Below are positions 57,203 through 64,000 of a stretch of DNA of 64,000 bases, in pieces. Under the pieces are notes generated by a model. The model was not told the origin of the DNA. It made no database searches and worked only from the letters and a program-made list of their open reading frames with translations. The stretch is from Gigantopelta aegis (Eukaryota > Mollusca > Gastropoda > Neomphalida > Peltospiridae). Position 1 is the first letter of the stretch; the number at the start of each line of letters is the position of its first letter. The stretch covers positions 26,885,029 through 26,949,028 of the forward strand of contig NC_054706.1 of assembly GCF_016097555.1 (NCBI RefSeq). Direction: 5' to 3'. The translations under genes were made by a program, and so were the position numbers.

Positions 57203-58767
57203 TAGTACTTTTCTGTTAGATATCTAGATTTGGTAAGATATCTGTTACTTTACATTTATAGATAAATAATTTAGCAAGTAATAGAAACAGATCACAAATT
57301 TTGTCAGTTGTTGTAATATTATTTTCTTCTATTAGAATCAATTTGGCATCGAGACATAAATACTGAATATGAGGACATTTATCAAGTTGGACAAAAGAAT
57401 TCCAAAGGGTTTTGACTGGTAAGCAGTCCCAAAAATGTGTAATATGGTTTCTGGAGTGTTTTTACAAAATGTACAAAGATTAGTTTCAGCTTTGTTATTT
57501 TTTTGTAAAGTAAATGTTAGTTGTAATAATTCTATGCAATAATCTGCATTGGAACCACCTTAACTTAGTATAGTTTAGAATATATTGTTGCCCAACCGAT
57601 TTCAGAATTAAAGAGTTCTTCCCATTTTGCTTCTGTCCTTATTCATCTGGAACATGCCATGTCGAACTTGTACATACTTGGCGAACCACGAGTTTTTACC
57701 TATTATTAATTAGTGCATGATAGAAACCTTCATGATCACTTTAACAACAATGACCTGGGGCAAATCTGGGTCACATTCGAGAAAGCCTCACTTTCTGGTT
57801 TGAAATTTTTTTTGTCTATGACTTTGCCACTAATTAGTCTTCCAATAAATATTAAAACCTCTCTGCTATATTGTGTTATTTTATCATATCCCTATATGTA
57901 TATTATGTATAGGTGCATGTGTATGTGTAAATAATAGAGGTGGGAGGAGTTTCGGACCTTAGACATGAAGAGTGTACAGGGGGAGAGAATCGACAGTGTA
58001 TTATTACGCATTGCACCACCAAAGACAATGCATTATAAACAAACTGCTACATTTTACCAAACCATTTTTGAAATATATACAATTTACCAACATTTCTAAC
58101 CGTAACATGTAGTTGCTTGTTTTCAGTCAAAATGATAGCCAGTGTTTCGGCCAGAAAGAAATTTTTGGGTATGGCGCTATGGAATTGAATAAAACCAGTA
58201 TGGGGGGACTCCCTCAAAAAGAAAATGGGTTACGCTTAGAGTTAAGGTTAAGAAAATCATACATTAATGATAAGAGTAATTAATTTTGTCAAACGGTTAG
58301 CTTAAAAAATCTAATCTGCAAAGAAACTGGTGTGTGTGTGTGTGTGTGTGTTTACATCTTATTTGTTGACCTGTGCCCTTTTCAGGCTGTGATATTGTTG
58401 TTATGATGTAAAGATGGCGAAGGCAATAGTTATCCAGATTCTGCCTAACAAATTTAAACTTTGAGGATTTAAATACTTGTATCAGGCGCGGATGCAGGAT
58501 TTCTGAAAGGGGTGGGGGTGGGGTCCAAATGTGATGAGTGATGTCTCCTTTTACACAGAACAGTCAATATAATCAAGTTTCCCATAAAGTTTATGGTCGA
58601 TTTTCAAAAAGGGGGGAGGGGGTCCGGACTCCTGGACCCCCTACCCACCAGAACCACTACTGGGTATGAATAGGTTACCAGACAAATTAGAGAATTTATT
58701 GTTGCACGAAGATACTACAGACTGGATAGTGAGAAAATTAAGCATTTACATCACTTCCACAAATAGA
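57203..58767. other. No gene recognised
   Basis: AT-rich. (GT)n at 58331-58351. Sequence at about 58485-58660 (GGCGCGGATGCAGGATTTCT, GGTCCGGACTCCTGGACCCC) looks like a decayed MITE. Confidence 0.5.
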
Positions 58768-59113
58768 AAAGTAAAGTTTGTTTTATTCAACGACGCCACT
58801 AGAGCACATTGCTTTTATATCTTATCATCGGCTATTGGACGTCAAACATATGGTCATTCAACCACTGTTTTTTTCCCCAGAGGAAACCTGCTGTCGCCAC
58901 ATAGGCTACTATTTTACGATAAGCAGCAAGGGATCTTTTATTTGCGCTTCCCACAAGCAGGATAGCACAAACCATGACCTTTGTTGTACCATTTATGGAT
59001 CACTGGTCGGTGCAAGTGGTTTACACCTACCCACTTAGCTTTGCGGAGAACTCACTCAGGGTTTGGAGTCGGTATCTGGATTAAAAATCCCATGTCTCGA
59101 CTGGGATCCGAAC
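58768..59113 (-). mobile_element. SINE (type 2), head-truncated, with target duplication
   Basis: The tail AAGTTTGTTTTATTCAACGA lies at the left. The body and most of the head run to CGACTGGGATCCGAAC at the right. CCACAAATAG lies on both sides. Confidence 0.85.
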
Positions 59114-59173
59114 TCCACAAATAGATGCAGTAAAGGTAGCACTGTTCAAGATGACGTTTTCTTTGTGTATGTG

Positions 59174-59487
59174 AGGGGCCGGATTTAGCTCAGTCGGTTT
59201 AGTGCTCGTTTGATGTGGTTGCGTCGTAGGATCGAACCGCCTCGGCGGATCCATTCAACTGATTGGCTTTTCCTCGTTCCAACCAGTACACCACACTTGG
59301 TCACAGGCTGTAGTATGTGCTTTCCTGTTTGGGAATGTGCATATAGAAGATCCCTTGCTGCATTAGGGAAAACGTAGGTTTCCTCTGATCACTCCATGTC
59401 AGAATTACCAAATGTTTGGCATCCAATACCGATGATTAATAAATCAATGTGCTCTAGTGGTGTCGTTAAACAAGCCAAACTTTAACT
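59174..59487 (+). mobile_element. SINE (type 3), full length, with target duplication
   Basis: Head GGGGCCGGATTTAGCTCAGT with GGATCGAACCGCCTCGGCGG, then body, then tail GTGGTGTCGTTAAACAAGCC. Flanked by TTGTGTATGT (about 59163 and 59489). Confidence 0.88.
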
Positions 59488-59787
59488 TTTGTGTATGTAC
59501 GTTGCTAGACCACCTATTATTGGGTGGCGTATTTTCAAAATCGAATATTTTTAGGAACAACAACCCTTTTGTTGACATTTGTATCCTATTTTGGGGTTTG
59601 ACCGGATACATATAGTAGTAACTGCAAAGTTAACGTTGGGACGAATCACATTGTTGCTCAGACAATTTGTCCTGTCAGTGACATGCATACTCACTGTCAA
59701 GAGAAGGAAAATGGGAATGATACAAATTTGTTTCCACAATTCTTACTAAAACATCAACCATTGTCTATTTATCATAGAGAAGTTGGT
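59488..59787. other. No feature seen
   Basis: Noncoding sequence between the SINE and the satellite. Confidence 0.5.
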
Positions 59788-60945
59788 ATTAATGATATGG
59801 CCTGTATGATGCAATATTACTTCTATTGCTTGGCATTATAGACATGGCCTGTATGATGCAATATTGCGTCTATTGGTCGGCATTATAGACATGACCTGTA
59901 CGATGCAATATTACATCTATTGGTTGGCATTATTGACATGGCCGGTATCATGCAATATTACTTCTATTGGTTGGCATTATAGATATGGCCTGTATGATAC
60001 AATATTACTTCTATTGGCTAGTATTAAAGACATGACCTGTATGATGCAATATTACTTCTATTGATTAGTATTAAAGACATGGCCTCTACGATGCAATATT
60101 ACTTCTATAGGTTGGCATTATAGACATGGCTTGTATGATGCAATATTACTTCTATGGGTTGGCATTAAAGACATAGCCTGTACGATGCAATATTACTTCT
60201 ATAGGTTGGCATTATAGACATGGCCTGTATGATGCAATATTACTTCTATAGGTTGACATTATAGACATGGCCTGTATGATGCAATATTACTATTGGTTGG
60301 CATTATAGACATGGCCTGTATGATGCAATATTACTTCTATCTGTTGGCATTATAGACATGGCCTGTACGATGCAATATTACTTCTATCTGTTGGCATTAT
60401 AGACATGGCCTGTACGATGCAATATTACTTCTGTTGGTTGACATTATAGACATGGCCTGTACGATGCAATATTACTTCTTTTGGTTGGCATTATAGACAT
60501 GGCCTGTAAGATGCAATATTACTTCTACAGGTTGGCATTATAGACATGGCCTGTACGATGCAATATTACTTCTGTTGGTTGACATTATAGACATGGCCTG
60601 TACGATGCAATATTACTTCTTTTGGTTGGCATTATAGACATGGCCTGTAAGATGCAATATTACTTCTACAGGTTGGCATTATAGACATGGCCTATATGAT
60701 GCATTATTACTTCTATTGGTTGGCATTATAGACATGGCCTGTATGATGCAATATTACTTCTATAGGTTGGCATTATAGACATGGCCTATATGATGCAATA
60801 TTACTTCGATAGGTTGGCATTATAGACAGCCTATATGATGCAATATTACTTCTGTTGGTTGGCATTATAGACATGACCTGTATGTTGCAATAGTACTTCT
60901 ATTGGTTGGCATTATAGACAGCCTATATGATGCAATAGACAATAG
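59788..60945. repeat. Satellite, 47-bp monomer, about 24 copies
   Basis: Monomer of the form GACATGGCCTGTATGATGCA, ATATTACTTCTATTGGTTGG, CATTATA. Variation is ordered in places: a three-monomer block of 141 bp at 60401-60541 is repeated almost exactly at 60542-60682, showing recent block duplication. The last copies are shortened. It lies 3' of the sperm H1/protamine-like gene. Confidence 0.95.
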
Positions 60946-61365
60946 ACAAGATTAATGATCAAAACATGCAACATGAATTACTTCACAGATAGCCTGGATT
61001 AACAGTCACTACACTATTAACTCTACAACAGCAACTCACCAGTAAATTAATGAAATTCCTGGCAACTCAGTTCAGGGACTTCATGGAATCCCTGAATAGT
61101 TTATTGATTACATGAAACCCCTGACCAACACAGGGTTTTCATTAAATTACTGAAATCTTCAGGGTTTCACGAAATCCCTAGTTTAACAATCTTACTGTAA
61201 CACATACACAAATTACCTTGTTAATAATAATAAAAAGTAGCAAATTTCCCCTCCTTCATCCCGTTATTCTTTTCTTTTCTTTTTTGTTGTTTTTTGTTTT
61301 GTTTTTGTGATACAAGACGAATTGATGTAAAAGGAGACAATAAAACCTCATTCAAGTGGTTTGGT
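60946..61365. other. Downstream region of the sperm protein gene
   Basis: No gene. On the minus strand, A-rich and purine-rich sequence (about 61262-61310, CAAAACAAAAAACAAC...) lies downstream of the histone stem-loop. A histone downstream element complementary to U7 snRNA would be expected within about 20 nt of the stem-loop, but I cannot point to a convincing one. Confidence 0.4.
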
Positions 61366-61381
61366 GGCCCTGAAAAGGGCC
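61366..61381 (-). promoter_or_regulatory. Histone-type mRNA 3' stem-loop
   Basis: On the minus strand GGCCCTTTTCAGGGCC: a perfect 6-bp stem with loop UUUC, followed by ACCA as in replication-dependent histone mRNAs and preceded by AACC. It lies 25 nt after the stop codon of the gene at 61407. In histone mRNAs this element binds SLBP and directs cleavage without polyadenylation. Confidence 0.92.
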
Positions 61382-61406
61382 GGTTGAATAGTTAGTGATT
61401 TGATAT

Positions 61407-64000
61407 TTATTTTCTTAGCCACGATTTGCTTTCATTTTTTTTGTTGGCCTCTTCCTCGCTTTTCTTGACCTCTTCCTTGCTTTTCTTGACCTCTTCCTCG
61501 CCTTTCTTGACCTCTTCCTCTTCCCCGCCTTTCTTACCCTCTTCCTCGCCTTTCTTACCCTCTTCCTCGCCTTTCTTACCCTCTTCCTCCTCGCTTTTGC
61601 ACTCGCACTTGCAAAGTAATTTCTTTGTTTGTTTGGATTCTTTGGATTGCTTGGATGCCTTGGGTTTTTTGGATGCCTTGGATTTTTTGGATCCCTTGGA
61701 TTTTTTGGATCCCTTGGATGTTTTGGATCCCTTGGATGTTTTGGATCCCTTAGATTTTTTGGATCCCTTAGACAATGAACGTCGTCGACGCTTTGGTTGA
61801 ACTGCTTCATCATCTTTGAGTGCTTTGGATGGACGCTTTGGTTGAACTGCTTTTTTGTCGCGTGTTGATCGTGGTTTTCGACTTCTCGATCGACTTCTCG
61901 ATGCACCTTTTGATGAACTACGCTTTTGCTTTCGAAGTCGCGATCGACTTCTTGATGCACCTTTTGATGCTCCACTTCTTGCTGCACCTTTTGACGAACT
62001 ACGCTTTCCTTTTCGACGTCGTGATCCACTTCTCGATGCACCTTTTGGTGCTCCACTGCTCGCCACACCTTTCAATGAAGTACGCTTTCGTTTTGGACGT
62101 CGTGATCCACTTCTCGATGCACCTTTCGATGAAGTGCGCTTTCGTTTTGGACGTCGTGATCCACTTCTCGATGCACCTTTCGATGAAGTACGCTTTTGTT
62201 TTGGACGTTGAGATCCACTTCCCGATGCACCTTTTGATACTTCACTGCTCGCCGCACCTTTCGATGAACTAGGCTTTCGTTTTCGACGTCGCGATCCACT
62301 TCTCGATGCATGTTTTTGTGCTCCAATGCTTGTGGAACCTTTTGATGAACTACGCTTTCCTTTTCGACGCCGTGATCCACTTCTCGATGCACCTTTTGGT
62401 GCTCCACTGCTCGCACCTTTCGATGAAGTACGCTTTCCTTTTCGACGCCGTGATCCACTTCTCGATGCTCCACTGCTCGCTGCACGTTTTGATGAACTTG
62501 GCTTTCGTTTTCTACGTCGCAATCCACTTCTCGATGCACCTTTTGGTGCTCCACTGCTCGCTGCACCTTTCGATGAACTACGCTTTCCTTTTCGACGCCG
62601 TGATACACTTCTCGATGCACCTTTTGGTGCTCCACTGCTCGCTGCACGTTTTGATGAACTTGGCTTTCGTTTTCGACGTCGCGATCCACTTCTCGATGCA
62701 CCTTTTGGTGCTCCACTACTCGCCTCACCTTTCGATGAACCACGCTTTCCTTTTCGACGTCGTGATCCACTTCTCGATGCACCTTTTGGTGCTCCACTGC
62801 TCGCACCTTTCGATGAAGTACGCTTTCCTTTTCGACGCCGTGATCCACTTCTCGATGCTCCACTGCTCGCTGCACGTTTTGATGAACTTGGCTTTCGTTT
62901 TTGACGTCGCGATCCACTTCTCGATGCACCTTTTGGTGCTCCACTGCTCGCTGCACCTTTCGATGAACTACGCTTTCCTTTTCGACGCCGTGATCCACTT
63001 CTCGATGCACCTTTTGGTGCTCCACTGCTCGCTGCACGTTTTGATGAACTTGGCTTTCGTTTTCGACGTCGTGATCCACTTCTCGATGCACCTTTTGGTG
63101 CCCCACTGCTCGCTGCACGCTTCGATGAACTACGACGTCTGGACCGGCTTCTAGATTTTGATCCTAGTGATTTACTCCGCGATCTACCTTTTGGTGCACG
63201 TTTTGATGGGCGACGTGCAGACCGGCTTCTAGATTTAGATGCCTGCGATTTACCTTTTGGTGCACGTCGGGATTGGCTTCTTCTAGACTTGGTGTGTCGT
63301 TTTGATCGACTACCTTTTGATCGGCTAAATTTCGAAGAACCACGTTTAGAATGACTACGTCGTGATGGAGATCTAGGTCGGGATCCTTTTCCAGACCGAG
63401 ATCTGCTACGTCCTTTTCCTTTTCGGCTGCTAGATCTACTTCTTCGACGCGCACCTTTTCCACCTTTACTACCTCGTCCACCTTTTTTACCTTTACTACC
63501 TCGTCCACCATTTTTACCTTTACCACCTTGTCCACCTTTTTTACCTTTACCACCTTTTTTACCTTTACTGCCTTGTCTACGTGGACCACAATGAGGTTCC
63601 TTTTCTTTAACCCAAAAACCAAGACGGTATCGACCAGTGACACCAGTGGTTTTTGTACCTTTAGGTCGAATCAAAATTCCGTGTTTCAGACCTTTCCCGA
63701 GAGCTGACCTAATTTGTCCTTTCAGCAGTTGTGGAGGAACATTTGCCATGCTGGTAGTGGCAATATATTTTCGAATTGCCTGAGCAGATGTTCCCTTTTC
63801 ATCCTTGATGGTGTTGATGGCATCCACAATTTTCAGGATCATGGACGACGGAGCCTTCATTCGTGGGGGTGTTTGTTTACCACTGCTAGTAAATTCAACA
63901 CCGACATTTGGGGCTCCATCAACGGGTGTTCCGCATCTAGACGTGGAGTTCGATTGAGAAGACCCGGACTGGGACGTTTTAGACCTAGACCGGGAGCTAG
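61407..64000 (-). CDS. Sperm-specific linker-histone/protamine-like protein (PL-I type), 5' end outside window
   Basis: Compacts sperm DNA. The frame is open to the window edge. At least 46 codons of Ser/Arg/Thr-rich tail (SSRSRSKTSQSGSSQSNSTS) precede the Met at 63860, so that Met is probably internal. From it, residues about 3-82 form an H1 winged-helix domain (ILKIVDAINTIKDEKGTSAQ, GKGLKHGILIRPKGTKTTG, RYRLGF). A KGKKGG-repeat region is followed by an SR-rich part. Then about 15-20 copies of a roughly 26-residue unit (SSKRAASSGAPKGASRSGSR type) run to about residue 660. A SKGSKK run and a tail of EEEGKKG repeats with CKCECK complete it. There are no introns. It is longer than described PL-I proteins. 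A histone stem-loop follows. Confidence 0.9.
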   Translation of the reverse strand, partial: SSRSRSKTSQSGSSQSNSTSRCGTPVDGAPNVGVEFTSSGKQTPPRMKAPSSMILKIVDAINTIKDEKGTSAQAIRKYIATTSMANVPPQLLKGQIRSALGKGLKHGILIRPKGTKTTGVTGRYRLGFWVKEKEPHCGPRRQGSKGKKGGKGKKGGQGGKGKNGGRGSKGKKGGRGSKGGKGARRRSRSSSRKGKGRSRSRSGKGSRPRSPSRRSHSKRGSSKFSRSKGSRSKRHTKSRRSQSRRAPKGKSQASKSRSRSARRPSKRAPKGRSRSKSLGSKSRSRSRRRSSSKRAASSGAPKGASRSGSRRRKRKPSSSKRAASSGAPKGASRSGSRRRKGKRSSSKGAASSGAPKGASRSGSRRQKRKPSSSKRAASSGASRSGSRRRKGKRTSSKGASSGAPKGASRSGSRRRKGKRGSSKGEASSGAPKGASRSGSRRRKRKPSSSKRAASSGAPKGASRSVSRRRKGKRSSSKGAASSGAPKGASRSGLRRRKRKPSSSKRAASSGASRSGSRRRKGKRTSSKGASSGAPKGASRSGSRRRKGKRSSSKGSTSIGAQKHASRSGSRRRKRKPSSSKGAASSEVSKGASGSGSQRPKQKRTSSKGASRSGSRRPKRKRTSSKGASRSGSRRPKRKRTSLKGVASSGAPKGASRSGSRRRKGKRSSSKGAARSGASKGASRSRSRLRKQKRSSSKGASRSRSRSRKPRSTRDKKAVQPKRPSKALKDDEAVQPKRRRRSLSKGSKKSKGSKTSKGSKTSKGSKKSKGSKKSKASKKPKASKQSKESKQTKKLLCKCECKSEEEEGKKGEEEGKKGEEEGKKGGEEEEVKKGEEEVKKSKEEVKKSEEEANKKNESKSWLRK

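Noticed and set aside
61426-63154. Long plus-strand frames opposite the sperm protein gene
   Set aside because: Antisense shadows of the repeat codons; composition is Leu/Phe/His from reverse-complemented Lys/Arg/Ser codons.

Overview
This is a gene-poor, repeat-rich stretch of an animal genome, most likely a mollusc. Three things suggest this. There is a protamine-like sperm nuclear protein built on a linker-histone H1 globular domain. There are about twenty copies of tRNA-headed SINEs of the kind common in molluscan genomes. Almost all remaining coding sequence is eukaryotic transposon. Two runs of exactly 200 N and several long C or G homopolymers mark assembly joins or weak spots. The species cannot be named from the sequence.

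Layout. 1-1460 is a 131-bp satellite array. 1.46-4.49 kb is noncoding, with microsatellites and a CCAAT-containing minisatellite. 4.49-5.29 kb and 14.83-15.40 kb hold GC-rich coding-like segments unlike their surroundings; the second is faintly like a BIR domain and may be virus-derived. About 6.5-14.83 kb is a decayed I/Nimb-type LINE. A PIF/Harbinger transposon (10360-13566, target duplication CAG) sits inside its reverse transcriptase, and a SINE sits inside the Harbinger. 15.4-22.8 kb is SINE-dense and includes a broken GT31 glycosyltransferase copy. A single-exon GT31 gene lies at 22.8-23.8 kb. A block at 24.0-31.5 kb is repeated at 43.1-50.2 kb. The two copies differ mainly by insertions, so each gives an empty site for the other. 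31.5-39.7 kb holds more SINEs, MITEs and tandem repeats. 39.76-43.48 kb is the fossil of a small LTR element. 50.2-60.9 kb is intergenic, with foldback elements, SINEs, a Tc1 remnant and a 47-bp satellite. 61.4-64.0 kb is the sperm H1/protamine-like gene, cut by the right window edge.

The most striking object is the DNA transposon at 43860-48503. It resembles the ISL2EU group and has two convergent genes: a THAP-DDE transposase (+) and a YqaJ-nuclease/PHD-finger protein (-). Just beyond each stop codon, in the sense orientation of that gene, lies a sequence that folds as a complete hammerhead self-cleaving ribozyme. The two ribozymes keep an identical catalytic core and show a compensatory base-pair change in stem III. 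Each mRNA should therefore cut itself in its 3' UTR before the opposing transcripts can overlap. I know of no DNA transposon described with this arrangement.

The second notable point is at the sperm protein gene. A perfect histone-type 3' stem-loop lies 25 nt after its stop codon, which implies non-polyadenylated, histone-style mRNA processing for a protein of more than 860 residues with a long basic repeat domain and a Lys/Glu tail.
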